Source: Micromonospora sp. MA102
GTDB taxonomy: Bacteria > Actinomycetota > Actinomycetes > Mycobacteriales > Micromonosporaceae
Direction of reading: 5' to 3'
Assembly (NCBI RefSeq): GCF_025460765.1
Contig: NZ_JAMWEG010000001.1
Span: 186,001 to 250,000 of the forward strand
DNA length: 64,000 nucleotides
The notes beneath the pieces are model-generated. The model saw only the letters and a list, made by a program, of their open reading frames with translations. It ran no database searches and was not told where the DNA came from. A program made the position numbers and the translations under genes. Position 1 is the first letter of the stretch; each line of letters starts with the position of its first letter. This document shows, one piece after another, positions 24,366 to 31,681 of this stretch.

Positions 24366-25562
24366 ATGAGCGCCGTCGAGCCCTGGCACCGAGCGGTGGC
24401 CGACCTGCTGGCCCGGTCCCACCGGGTGCCCCCGGACGCGCTGCCCACAGCGGTGACGGAGGCGTTGCGCGAGCTCGGCGTGACCGTCAGCACGTACGTG
24501 GTGGACGTCGAGCAGGAGCTGCTGCGCCCGCTGCCCGAGCCGGGTCGGCCGCTGCCGGATCCGCTGCCGATCGACACGAGCCTGCCCGGCCGCGCCTACA
24601 CCGAGGTGCGGGCGCGGGCCGGGCAGGACGGCCGGCTCTGGGTGCCGGTGGTCGACGGCACCGAGCGGTTGGGCCTGCTGGAGGTCCGGCTGCCGGCCGG
24701 GACCGACCCGGACGACCCCGCCGTCCGGGACGGCTGCCGGATCGTCGCCGGCCTCATCGGGCACCTGCTGGCCAGCAAGACCGCGTACGGCGACGCCCTG
24801 GTCCGGGCCCGGCGGAGCGAACCCATGGCCGTCTCGGCCGAGCTGCTCTGGCAACTGCTCCCCCCGCTCACCTTCGCCACCGACACCGTCGCGGTCAACG
24901 CGATCCTGGAGCCCTGCTACGAGGTGGGCGGGGACGCGTTCGACTACGCGCTGGACGGCGGCCGGCTCACGCTCGCCGTGCTGGACGGTGTCGGACACGG
25001 GCTGCCGGCGACCCTGACCACCGCGGTCGCGCTCGCCGCGCTGCGCGCCGCCCGGCGCGACGGCGGCGGGCTGGCCGAGCAGGTCGCCGCGGTCGACGCG
25101 GCCCTGTTGAGCCAGTGGCGGGACGGGCGGTTCGTGACCGCCGTCCTGGCCGAGATCGACGTCCGCACCGGACGGATCGGGTACGTCAACGCCGGGCACC
25201 CCGCCCCGGTGCTGCTGCGCCGGGGACGGGCCGTACGCGCCCTCACCGGCGGCCGCCGCCCGCCGCTCGGGCTGAACCTGCCGGGCGGCGAGCCGGGTGC
25301 GGCCCGGCTGGAGCCGGACGACCGGCTGCTGCTCTACACCGACGGGGTGACCGAGGCCCGCGACGCGGCCGGGGAGATGTTCGGGCTGCCCCGGCTCGCC
25401 GATCTCGCCGAGCGCCTCATCGGCTCGGACCTGCCCGGGCCGGAGACGCTGCGCCGGCTGAGCCACGCCGTGGCCGCGTACCGGGGCAGCGCCTCCCGCG
25501 ACGACGCCAGCATGGTGCTGGTGGAGTGGTCCGGCGCGGCGGCGGCCCGGACGGAGCCGTAG
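24366..25562 (+). CDS. PP2C/SpoIIE-type serine phosphatase (RsbU-like)
   Basis: A 398-residue protein: residues 1-150 resemble a GAF-like sensory region, and residues 170-390 form the PPM phosphatase domain with YEVGGDAFDYA, DGVGHGLPA, VNAGHPAP, YTDGVTEARD and SRDDASMVLVEW. The metal-binding aspartates are all present. Such enzymes dephosphorylate STAS anti-anti-sigma proteins and so start a partner-switching cascade. A STAS protein gene lies convergently, 6 nt past its end. ATG 24366 has TACACC 6 nt upstream, a weak leaderless-type promoter. Confidence 0.9.
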   Translation: MSAVEPWHRAVADLLARSHRVPPDALPTAVTEALRELGVTVSTYVVDVEQELLRPLPEPGRPLPDPLPIDTSLPGRAYTEVRARAGQDGRLWVPVVDGTERLGLLEVRLPAGTDPDDPAVRDGCRIVAGLIGHLLASKTAYGDALVRARRSEPMAVSAELLWQLLPPLTFATDTVAVNAILEPCYEVGGDAFDYALDGGRLTLAVLDGVGHGLPATLTTAVALAALRAARRDGGGLAEQVAAVDAALLSQWRDGRFVTAVLAEIDVRTGRIGYVNAGHPAPVLLRRGRAVRALTGGRRPPLGLNLPGGEPGAARLEPDDRLLLYTDGVTEARDAAGEMFGLPRLADLAERLIGSDLPGPETLRRLSHAVAAYRGSASRDDASMVLVEWSGAAAARTEP

Positions 25563-25568
25563 GACGGT

Positions 25569-25931
25569 TCAGCGCAGGCGGCGCCAGCCGGGCTCCAGGG
25601 CGCTGCCGTCGTCGTCCCGGCCGCCCGGCCAGCCGAGCAGCACGTCGACCGCGGTGATCCGCAGGACCCGGGCCACCGGGGGCCGCGGGTCGGTCACCCG
25701 GAGGGTGGCGCCCCGGCCGACCGCCTCCGCGGCGCCGCGCAGCAGGGCGGCCACCCCGGTCGAGTCGAGGAACGTGACCGCGCCGAGGTCGACCAGGATC
25801 TCCACGAGGTCGGGCCGGTCCAGCACGGCGTCGAGCGCCCGGTCGAACGCGGGGGCCGCGGCCATGTCGAGGTCGCCGACCGGGCTGACGACCAGTCGTC
25901 CCGTCCCCGCGTCCCGCGTACCGATCTCCAT
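25569..25931 (-). CDS. STAS-domain anti-sigma factor antagonist
   Basis: The 120-residue protein is a single STAS domain (LVVSPVGDLDMAAAPAFDRAL) with the phosphorylatable serine in FLDSTGVAALL. Anti-anti-sigma factors of this class bind the anti-sigma kinase when unphosphorylated. The convergent PP2C phosphatase next to it is the obvious activator. No anti-sigma kinase (RsbW type) or sigma factor gene is seen in the window, so the rest of the circuit is elsewhere. ATG 25931 lacks a clear ribosome binding site; the surrounding region is open upstream to 25991. Confidence 0.88.
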   Translation of the reverse strand: MEIGTRDAGTGRLVVSPVGDLDMAAAPAFDRALDAVLDRPDLVEILVDLGAVTFLDSTGVAALLRGAAEAVGRGATLRVTDPRPPVARVLRITAVDVLLGWPGGRDDDGSALEPGWRRLR

Positions 25932-25995
25932 GACCCGCCCGTCCGCTCCCGCTCCACGTCGTCGCGACCATACCGGCCGAGCGCCCCGCAACGAA

Positions 25996-26011
25996 CTTGA
26001 ACATGTTCAAG
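25996..26011. promoter_or_regulatory. Palindromic operator 1, CTTGAACATGTTCAAG
   Basis: A perfect 16-bp palindrome. It shares the core TTGAAC-NN-GTTCAA with a second site 44 bp downstream. Together they flank a TACGCT hexamer (26020-26025) in front of the operon that ends with a TetR gene. Confidence 0.75.
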
Positions 26012-26039
26012 ACCTGTCGTACGCTCAGCCGGACAGCGA

Positions 26040-26055
26040 TTTGAACGCGTTCAAG
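26040..26055. promoter_or_regulatory. Palindromic operator 2, TTTGAACGCGTTCAAG
   Basis: The 14-bp core TTGAACGCGTTCAA is a perfect palindrome matching operator 1 except for the two central bases. It ends 13 nt before the start codon of the membrane protein gene, so occupancy would block transcription or early elongation. Confidence 0.75.
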
Positions 26056-26068
26056 AAAGGCGGCGGGG

Positions 26069-26548
26069 ATGGACGTGAAGGTCTGGATGTACCTGGCCTA
26101 CCTCGCGGTCAGCATCGGGCTGACCGTGTGGGTGGCCCGGTCGCTCGCCCGCAACGGGCTGGTGTTCCTGGAGGACGTCTTCGCCGACAAGCGGCTGGCC
26201 GACGCGGTCAACAGCCTGCTGGTGGTCGGCTTCTACCTGCTCAACCTCGGCTACGTCACGGTGGCCATGAAGGAGGCCGCCCCGGTGGGCACCACCAGCC
26301 AGGCGCTGGAACAGCTGTCCATGAAGGTCGGCTGGGTGCTGCTGGTCCTCGGCGCCCTGCACTTCTTCAACGTCTTCGCGCTCGGCCGCTACCGGCGCGG
26401 GCGGCTGCGCCAGCAGGCGGCCACCCACCCGCCGCTCGCACCGGTCGGCTACCTCCCGCCGCAGGGCGGCCCCCGGCCGGCCCACCCGGCCGCACCGGCG
26501 CCGGCCGGACCCACGCCCGGGCAGGCGCCGCCGGCCCCGCCACGATGA
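26069..26548 (+). CDS. Small membrane protein, first gene of a TetR-controlled operon
   Basis: This 159-residue protein has three transmembrane helices (about residues 5-23, 48-68 and 85-105) followed by a Pro/Ala-rich cytoplasmic or periplasmic tail (residues 112-159). I do not recognise a named family. ATG 26069 has AAAGG about 8 nt upstream. Two palindromic operators precede it. The stop overlaps the next gene, a DCC-family thiol protein, by ATGA. With the TetR gene third in line, it is likely part of a self-regulated unit that responds to a hydrophobic ligand. Confidence 0.75.
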   Translation: MDVKVWMYLAYLAVSIGLTVWVARSLARNGLVFLEDVFADKRLADAVNSLLVVGFYLLNLGYVTVAMKEAAPVGTTSQALEQLSMKVGWVLLVLGALHFFNVFALGRYRRGRLRQQAATHPPLAPVGYLPPQGGPRPAHPAAPAPAGPTPGQAPPAPPR

Positions 26549-27045
26549 CGTCCGCCCCGGGCGGGCGCCCGACGGATCCCACCGGGCACGGGGCCGGTGG
26601 GATCCGCGGGTTCACCGTCCTCTACGACGCGCACTGCCCGCTGTGCCGGGCCGCCCGGCAGTGGCTCGCGTCGCGCGCCCAGCTCGTACCCCTGGAGTTC
26701 GTGCCGGCCGGTTCGGCGGAGGCCCGGCGGCGCTTCCCCGGGCTCGACCACGACGCCACGCTGCGGGACCTGACCGTGGTGGCCGACACCGGCGCGGTCT
26801 ACGCGGGCGACGGCGCCTGGTTCGCCTGCCTCTGGGCCCTGGTTGACCACCGGAGCACCGCCGAGCGGCTGGCCCGCCCGCACCTGCTGCCGCTGGCCCG
26901 GCGGATGGTGACGACCGCCTCCGCGGCACGTGAGCTGGTCCGGGAACCACACCCGGACCCGGGATACGGTGACGACGATGACCGAGCAGACTGCGCCGAC
27001 GACCGCTGCGGGTGGCCCGAGCACCGGGGCGACGGCCCGGGGTGA
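26545..27045 (+). CDS. DCC-family (DUF393) thiol-disulfide oxidoreductase-like protein
   Basis: The 166-residue protein contains the DCC motif LYDAHCPLCRAARQWL with its CxxC pair at about residues 31-34, followed by the family body LVPLEFVPAGSAEARRRFPG and WALVDHRSTAERLARP. DCC proteins are related to thioredoxins; their partners are mostly unknown. ATG 26545 overlaps the upstream stop. The last 22 codons, rich in Asp and with two more cysteines (DCADDRC), overlap the start of the TetR gene in another frame, so that tail may be shaped by the overlap and not by function. Confidence 0.82.
   Translation: MTSAPGGRPTDPTGHGAGGIRGFTVLYDAHCPLCRAARQWLASRAQLVPLEFVPAGSAEARRRFPGLDHDATLRDLTVVADTGAVYAGDGAWFACLWALVDHRSTAERLARPHLLPLARRMVTTASAARELVREPHPDPGYGDDDDRADCADDRCGWPEHRGDGPG
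26965..26970 (+). promoter_or_regulatory. -10 hexamer TACGGT, leaderless TetR start inside the DCC gene
   Basis: TACGGT ends 7 nt before ATG 26978. It lies within the coding region of the DCC gene, so the TetR gene may have its own transcript. Confidence 0.45.
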
Positions 27046-27685
27046 GCAGACCCGCCAGCTGATCCTGGACACCGCCCTGCGGCTGTTCCGCGAGCGGGGG
27101 TACGCGCGCACCACCATGCGCGCCATCGCCCAGGAGGCCGGTGTGGCGGTGGGCAACGCCTACTACTACTTCGGCTCCAAGGAACACCTGATCCAGGAGT
27201 TCTACGCGGAGACCCAGCGGGAACACCGGGTGGCGGTCGCGCCCGCGCTGGCCCGGGAGCGGGACTTCGCCGCCCGGCTGGCCGCCGTGCTGCACGCCGG
27301 AGTCGACGTGCTCACGCCGTACCACTCGTTCGCCGCCAGCTTCTTCAAGACGGCTGCCGAACCGACCTCGCCGCTCAGCCCGTTCTCCACCGAGTCGTCC
27401 GGCCCGCGGGACGCCTCGGTGTCGCTGTTCCGCGAGGTACTGGAGGGCTCGACCGCCACGGTGGACGCCGACCTGCGCGAACCCCTGCCGGAGCTGCTCT
27501 GGCTCGGCTACATGGGCGTGGTGCTCTACTGGGTGCACGACCGCTCCCCCGGCCAGGCCAAGACCCGCCAGCTCATCGACGGCGCGGTCCCGCTGGTCGA
27601 CCGGCTGGTGAAGCTGTCCCGGCTCCGGGTGCTGCGCCCCGTGACCCGCCAGGTGGTCGGCCTGATCCACACGCTGCGTCACTGA
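26978..27685 (+). CDS. TetR-family transcriptional regulator
   Basis: The 235-residue regulator has an N-terminal helix-turn-helix (YARTTMRAIAQEAGVAVGNAYYYF) and a ligand-binding C-terminal region with a TetR_C-like end. I set the start at ATG 26978 (MTEQTAPTT) because of the TACGGT promoter and because upstream codons look non-native. It overlaps the DCC gene by 68 nt. Likely targets are the twin TTGAAC-NN-GTTCAA palindromes at 25996 and 26040 ahead of the first gene. The ligand is unknown, but the membrane protein partner suggests a hydrophobic compound. About 180 nt of non-coding sequence with one hairpin follows. Confidence 0.88.
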   Translation: MTEQTAPTTAAGGPSTGATARGEQTRQLILDTALRLFRERGYARTTMRAIAQEAGVAVGNAYYYFGSKEHLIQEFYAETQREHRVAVAPALARERDFAARLAAVLHAGVDVLTPYHSFAASFFKTAAEPTSPLSPFSTESSGPRDASVSLFREVLEGSTATVDADLREPLPELLWLGYMGVVLYWVHDRSPGQAKTRQLIDGAVPLVDRLVKLSRLRVLRPVTRQVVGLIHTLRH

Positions 27686-27818
27686 CCGCCGCGCCCGCCC
27701 CATCGGCTGAACCGCAGGTCAAGTCCGCAACCGGACAGGGGTCAGCAGCCCTTCACCCCTTGCTCGACACGCGGCGGACACATAGCGTTACCAGGGTCGG
27801 GACCTGGGGGGAGAGGCC

Positions 27819-27854
27819 GCGGACCGTGGATCCGGCCCGGGATCCACGGTCCGC
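27819..27854 (-). terminator. Terminator of the acetyltransferase gene
   Basis: Arms 27819-27833 and 27840-27854 pair perfectly over 15 bp, ending 11 nt from the acetyltransferase stop. It may also stop TetR transcripts from the other strand. Confidence 0.65.
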
Positions 27855-27865
27855 GCCTGCCCCGG

Positions 27866-28531
27866 TCAGCGCGGGAACACCCCGTACGAGGTCCAGCCCC
27901 GGTCCGGGAAGCCGGCCGCCTCGGCCACGCGCGCGGAGGCGCGGTTGTCGTGGTTGTGCAGATAGGTGGGAATCGCTCCCTCGTCCAGCACCCGCCGGGC
28001 CGCCTGGGCGACCAGCCGCCGGGCCAGCCCCCGCCCTCGCGCCGCCGGCGCGGTCCCCACGGCCAGCTCGTGCCCGTACGCGTCGTGCCGTTTGATCCCC
28101 GCCCCGGCCAGGTACGCCCCGTCGGCGTCCCGGACCACCAGCACGTCCCGCTCGAACAGCCGCAGCCAGGGCGGCAGCCCGGGCGTGGTCGGCGCGACCC
28201 ACTCACCGGCGTCCGGCAGCGGCGCCGGTGCGGTGCTCCACCGGAACAGCCCGGCGTGGGTGATGAAGTCGGGCGTGCCGACCGCCGACGGAAGGGCCGG
28301 CAGCAGTCGTTCGCCGGGCCGCTCCCGGACCAGGTCCCGCACCACGCCCGCCCGGTCCGGCGGCACCGAGAGGATCGCGCACTCCGGTGACGCGACCGCG
28401 ACGGCCGGGCGCAGCCGCCCGTCCCAGGCCGGCCGGGCCCGCCGGTGCGAGCGGACCACGTGCAGCCCGGGACCCGCCGGCCACTGCCCCAACCAGGTCG
28501 CCAGGTGCAGGAACAGCCGCCGGTCGAGCAC
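27866..28531 (-). CDS. GNAT-family acetyltransferase (FR47-like)
   Basis: A 221-residue protein with the C-terminal GNAT fold: AGAGIKRHDAYGHELAVGTAPAARGRGLAR is split here into HELAVGTAPAARGRGLARRLV (motif A with the RxRGL acetyl-CoA loop) and HNHDNRASARVAEAAGFPDRG. The long N-terminal part is of the FR47-like type. The substrate is unknown. GTG 28531 is supported by a TACCAT hexamer 6 nt upstream, a leaderless layout. Confidence 0.85.
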   Translation of the reverse strand: MLDRRLFLHLATWLGQWPAGPGLHVVRSHRRARPAWDGRLRPAVAVASPECAILSVPPDRAGVVRDLVRERPGERLLPALPSAVGTPDFITHAGLFRWSTAPAPLPDAGEWVAPTTPGLPPWLRLFERDVLVVRDADGAYLAGAGIKRHDAYGHELAVGTAPAARGRGLARRLVAQAARRVLDEGAIPTYLHNHDNRASARVAEAAGFPDRGWTSYGVFPR

Positions 28532-28537
28532 GTGATC

Positions 28538-28543
28538 ATGGTA
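28538..28543 (-). promoter_or_regulatory. -10 hexamer TACCAT, leaderless acetyltransferase gene
   Basis: TACCAT ends 6 nt before GTG 28531. Confidence 0.5.
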
Positions 28544-28711
28544 CGCCCACCGCGGCCCTCCGGCGGGCCGGATCCACCGGGGTGATTGGAATGCCCGGCG
28601 GGCGGGTAGACGACCTCAGCACAGCACCGGCGACGGCGGGAACCTCAGGCATCGATGCCGCGTCATATTCATTTCCATACATGTACAAGTTTCTCTGGGA
28701 CGGTAATGGTC

Positions 28712-28897
28712 ATGCCGAATCAGCCGAATGACCGGTACCAGCAGGACGCCGAGCAGCGCTGGCGGGCCGTCGAGGCCGCCGGGCGGTTCCCGGCGCAGGC
28801 CGACTACCGGGGGGCTCGCCGCGGGACGCTGTCCTGGGCCGAGCTGAACGCGCTGCCGGCGGGCGCCTCGCCCCGGCGCGGCCTCACCGCCCGTTGA
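28712..28897 (+). CDS. Small hydrophilic protein of unknown function
   Basis: The 61-residue product (MPNQPNDRYQQDAEQRW at its start) is charged, without cysteines or membrane segments, and its codons have high GC at third positions, so it is probably a true gene. I recognise no family. ATG 28712 is preceded by GGGACGG; ATG 28706 is an in-frame alternative. It sits just after an unusually AT-rich 45-bp stretch (28655-28700) and 33 nt before the end of the degenerate tnpB element. It may be a gene interrupted or left behind by that element, or an independent small protein. Confidence 0.55.
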   Translation: MPNQPNDRYQQDAEQRWRAVEAAGRFPAQADYRGARRGTLSWAELNALPAGASPRRGLTAR

Positions 28898-28912
28898 CAC
28901 CTCACGAGAGCC

Positions 28913-29000
28913 ATTCGCACACCTGTCCTTTGACGATCTCTCCACCCTCAACAGGCGGAGATTCCCTCCACGCTGCGCGTGGAACGCGCGGCGTCCGGGT
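28913..29000 (-). ncRNA. Possible omega-RNA scaffold and guide at the element's right end
   Basis: TnpB proteins use an RNA that covers the element's 3' end and extends into the flank as guide. The right-end hairpin and GTCAA (ending 28930) fit the scaffold; the flank immediately beyond, from 28929 down, would be the guide. It has not been shown to be transcribed, and the protein is broken. Confidence 0.3.
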
Positions 29001-30237
29001 GGATTCCTGCTTCACGGCGCTGCGCCGGCACGGATGCCGGTCTTACCTGCGCTCCACAGGCGTTTAGGCTCTCGGCGCGTCCCGCCGCGAGCACGTTGAT
29101 CGCCGCGTTGACGTCCCGGTCATGGGCCGCCCCGCACGGACAGGTCCACGACCGCACGTTCAGCGGCTTGGGTCCGTCGACACGGCCGCACGTCGAGCAC
29201 GTCTGCGACGTGGGCGCAAACCGATCGGTCTTGGCGAAGGTTCGCCCGTATCGGGCGGCCTTGTACTCCAGCATCCCGACGAAGGACGCCCAGCCGGCGT
29301 CGTGCACGGACTTCGCCAGCCGGGTCCGGCCGAGACCGACCACGCACAGGTCCTCCACGTACACCGCTTGGTTGTCGCGGATGATCCGTGTGGAGAGCTT
29401 GTGCTGCTAGTCCCGCCGAGTGTCGGCCACCCGGGCGTGCGCCTTGGCGACCTTGACGACGGCCTTGGTGCGGTTGTTGCCGCCCCGCTGCTTGCGGGAC
29501 AGGTCCTGCTGCAACCGGCGCAGCTTGCGGGCGGCCCGGCGCAGGAACTTCGGCGCCGCGATCTTCGTGCCGTCGGACAGAACCGCGAAGTGGGTCAAAC
29601 CCAGATCGATGCCCACCTGCGTGTCGGCCGGCGGCAGCGGCTCGCCGACGACGGTCACGACGAACGAGACGAAATATCGACCGGCGGCGTCTTTGATCAC
29701 CGTTACTGACGTGGGCTCGACCGGCAACGGCCGTGACCACCGGATTACCACGTCCCCGATCTTCGGCAGCCGCAGCCGCCCGTTGTCCAGCACCCGAACC
29801 GAGAGTTCTTGGTGAACCGGATGGCCTGCCGGTTGTCCTTGCGCGACCGGAACCGCGGCGGGGCAACCTTGCGGCCCTCGCGCTTGCCGGAAAGCGAGGC
29901 GAGGAAGTTCCGGTAGGCAGTGTTCAGGCCCGCCAGGGCCTGCTGGAGCACGACCACCGACACCTCGCCCAGCCACTTCCGCTCGGTAGTGCGCTTGGCC
30001 TCGGTGATGACCCGCTTCGACAGCTCGCCGTCCGACAGGTACGCCTCGCCCGCCGCACGGGCCTGCTGCCGTGCGCGCAGCCCGTCGTTGAACACGACCC
30101 GAGCGCACCCGAATGCCCGAGCCAGCGCTTCCTGCTGCACGAGCGTCGGGTAGGCGCGGAACTTGTACCGGAGCTGCACATTGGACAGTCTGGCATTACC
30201 CTACGACCGAAAGTTGAGCAACTGGCGCGCGCGTCAA
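28930..30237 (-). mobile_element. Degenerate IS1341/IS605-type element carrying only tnpB
   Basis: On the minus strand the tnpB reading frame is followed by the right-end stem CTCCGCC-TGTTGA-GGGTGGAG (about 28942-28963) and GTCAA, which is a usual right-end terminus for this group. On the other side, TTGAC at 30233-30237 is a candidate left flank, followed by a short hairpin (AGTTG-CT-CAACT near 30212-30223). No tnpA is present, so it would have depended on a transposase in trans. The ends are inferred from family patterns, not proven. Confidence 0.55.
28948..30179 (-). pseudogene. tnpB: RNA-guided endonuclease TnpB, frameshifted and with an in-frame amber codon
   Basis: An intact protein would be about 410 residues. 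The N-terminal piece (from GTG 30179, MQLRYKFRAYPTLVQQEAL) loses frame near 29795 where FTKNSRF should continue into RVLDNGRLRLPKIGDV; one C appears deleted. The second piece continues to a TAG at 29407-29409, after ADTRRD, in the same frame as the last piece. The RuvC residues survive: Asp in GIDLGLTHFAVLSDG, Glu in VYVEDL and Asp in HDRDVNAAINVL. The zinc finger CSTCG...CPCG is present too. The decay seems recent because both lesions are point-like. The fragments are unlikely to make active enzyme. Confidence 0.85.
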
Positions 30238-30327
30238 CAGCCTCAAGGGTGTGTCGTCACGCCCAGGTGGCGCATTCCGGTAGCGTCTTGTGGTCCGAAT
30301 CCGGCTACCACAGGAGAAGCTCCGCGC

Positions 30328-30843
30328 ATGGGCAAGAAGACGATCCACGTCTCCGACTTCAGCGGCCAGGTGCTGCGCCCCGACGACGAGGTGGTCAAGG
30401 TCGTCGTGCTGGAGCACCCGGACCTCGTCGCCGGGCCCGTGCAACTCGACGCCACCCCGGTCGAGGTGGAGAGCATCGACGACGCGGCCCTGGACGTGGC
30501 CGTCGTGGAGATCCACGACCGCCACGGCGGGGGCGAGCCGCGCCGGGTGGTGCTGACCGCCAGCGAGTTCGACGCCATGGCCACCGACATGCCGATGGCG
30601 CAGCTGCTGCGCACCGCCGAGCGGGTCAAGCCGCCCAAGGCCCGGCGCTCCGCCGAGAAGGTCGACTACGGCACCATCGAGCACGCCGGCAGGCCGCACC
30701 GGGGCCGGGTCACCGAGGAGGAGGCCCGACTCGTCCGCGAGCAGCTCGACGAGGTGAACAAGCGCCTCGCCGACGCGGGGATCCGCCAGGTCGACCCGGC
30801 CGACCCGGAGCACGCCGCCCGCTACGGCTTCCCCACCGCCTGA
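30328..30843 (+). CDS. Hydrophilic actinobacterial protein of unknown function
   Basis: The 171-residue product begins MGKKTIHVSDFSGQVLRPDDEV and ends DPEHAARYGF. It is charged, with a central beta-rich half and a C-terminal helical half (RVTEEEARLVREQLDEVNKRLADAG). No catalytic motif, signal or membrane helix is visible and I do not recognise the family. ATG 30328 has CAGGAGAAG 8 nt upstream, and TAGCGT at about 30282 is a possible -10. It lies between the tnpB remnant and the convergent HTH-ClpN gene. A regulatory or nucleic-acid-associated role is possible but unproven. Confidence 0.75.
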   Translation: MGKKTIHVSDFSGQVLRPDDEVVKVVVLEHPDLVAGPVQLDATPVEVESIDDAALDVAVVEIHDRHGGGEPRRVVLTASEFDAMATDMPMAQLLRTAERVKPPKARRSAEKVDYGTIEHAGRPHRGRVTEEEARLVREQLDEVNKRLADAGIRQVDPADPEHAARYGFPTA

Positions 30844-30911
30844 ACGCCACCGGCCGGGCGCGCGCCCCCGTGGCGCGTGCCCGGCCGGTTCGGTTCCGGA
30901 CCCGGTGCGGG

Positions 30912-31652
30912 TCAGGCCCGCTTGCGGGTGATCTCGGCGAGGGCGCCCTCGACCGCCGACTCCATGGCCCCCTTCTCGAGCCCGAGCCCGGTGAGCACGC
31001 CGTCGCCGTCCTCCTCCTCGAGCAGGGCCAGCAGGATGTGCTCGGTGCCCACGTAGTTGTGGCCCAGTCGCAGCGCCTCCCGGAAGGTCAGCTCCAGGAC
31101 CTTCTTGGCCCGCGCGTCGTAGGGGATCAGCTCCGGGACCGTGTCGGCCTTCGCCGGCAGGGTCGCGGTGACCGCCTCCCGCAGCCGCTCCAGGGGTACG
31201 CCCCGAGCGACGATCAGCGCGGCCGCCAACCCCTCGGGCTCGGCCAGCAGGCCCAGGGCCACGTGTCCCGGGGTGATCTCGGCGTTGCCGGCAGCCCGCG
31301 CCTCTTCCTGCGAGGCGACCACCACGTTGCGGGCCCGCGTGGTGAACCGGCCGAAGCCGGCGTTCGGGTCGAGGGCCGCCGCCGTCTCGGCCTTCGCGGC
31401 GGACCGCTTCTGGGCGGCCTGCTTGCTCACCCCCATGCTGCGGCCGATCTCCGTCCACGAGGCCCCCGAGCGGCGGGCCTGGTCGACGAAGTGCCCGATC
31501 AGGTGGTCGGCGAGGTCGCCCAGGTGGTCGGCGACCAGGACGGCGTCGGTGAGCTGGTCCAGCGCGTCGCCGTGCGCCTTCTTGATGCCCTCGATCAGCT
31601 CGTCGAGGCGTATCGGTTGGGTCATCTTCAGCGGTTCGATCTCGTCCGTCAT
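30912..31652 (-). CDS. HTH plus Clp N-terminal (ClpN) domain protein
   Basis: The 246-residue protein combines an N-terminal DNA-binding-like helical segment (SWTEIGRSMGVSKQAAQKR, about residues 65-83) with two ClpA/ClpB N-terminal repeats (FTTRARNVVVASQEEARAA...HVALGLLAEPEG and YDARAKKVLELTFREALRLG...GTEHILLALLEEEDG). There is no AAA+ domain, so it cannot unfold proteins itself. Such proteins may bind Clp substrates or adaptors and regulate transcription. ATG 31652 has a TATGGT hexamer 6 nt upstream, embedded in one of two perfect palindromes, which suggests direct autoregulation. Confidence 0.85.
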   Translation of the reverse strand: MTDEIEPLKMTQPIRLDELIEGIKKAHGDALDQLTDAVLVADHLGDLADHLIGHFVDQARRSGASWTEIGRSMGVSKQAAQKRSAAKAETAAALDPNAGFGRFTTRARNVVVASQEEARAAGNAEITPGHVALGLLAEPEGLAAALIVARGVPLERLREAVTATLPAKADTVPELIPYDARAKKVLELTFREALRLGHNYVGTEHILLALLEEEDGDGVLTGLGLEKGAMESAVEGALAEITRKRA

Positions 31653-31654
31653 GC

Positions 31655-31671
31655 GTCAACCATAGGTTGAC
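31655..31671. promoter_or_regulatory. Operator palindrome 1, GTCAACC-ATA-GGTTGAC
   Basis: A perfect 7-3-7 inverted repeat. On the minus strand it contains the TATGGT -10 (31659-31664), and its last base lies 3 nt from the start codon of the HTH-ClpN gene. Protein binding here would exclude RNA polymerase. Confidence 0.8.
31659..31664 (-). promoter_or_regulatory. -10 hexamer TATGGT, leaderless HTH-ClpN gene
   Basis: TATGGT ends 6 nt before ATG 31652 and lies entirely inside operator 1. Confidence 0.5.
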
Positions 31672-31681
31672 GACGCCGAAT

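Noticed and set aside
27686..27865. A small gene between TetR and the acetyltransferase starting near GTG 27827
   Set aside because: It would overlap the terminator hairpin and the acetyltransferase and has no ribosome binding site. I see only the hairpin here.
28892..30238. GTTGAC at 28893 and GTCAAC at 30233 as 6-bp terminal inverted repeats of the element
   Set aside because: Six-base matches are easily found by chance. The right end is better placed by its hairpin and GTCAA at 28930.
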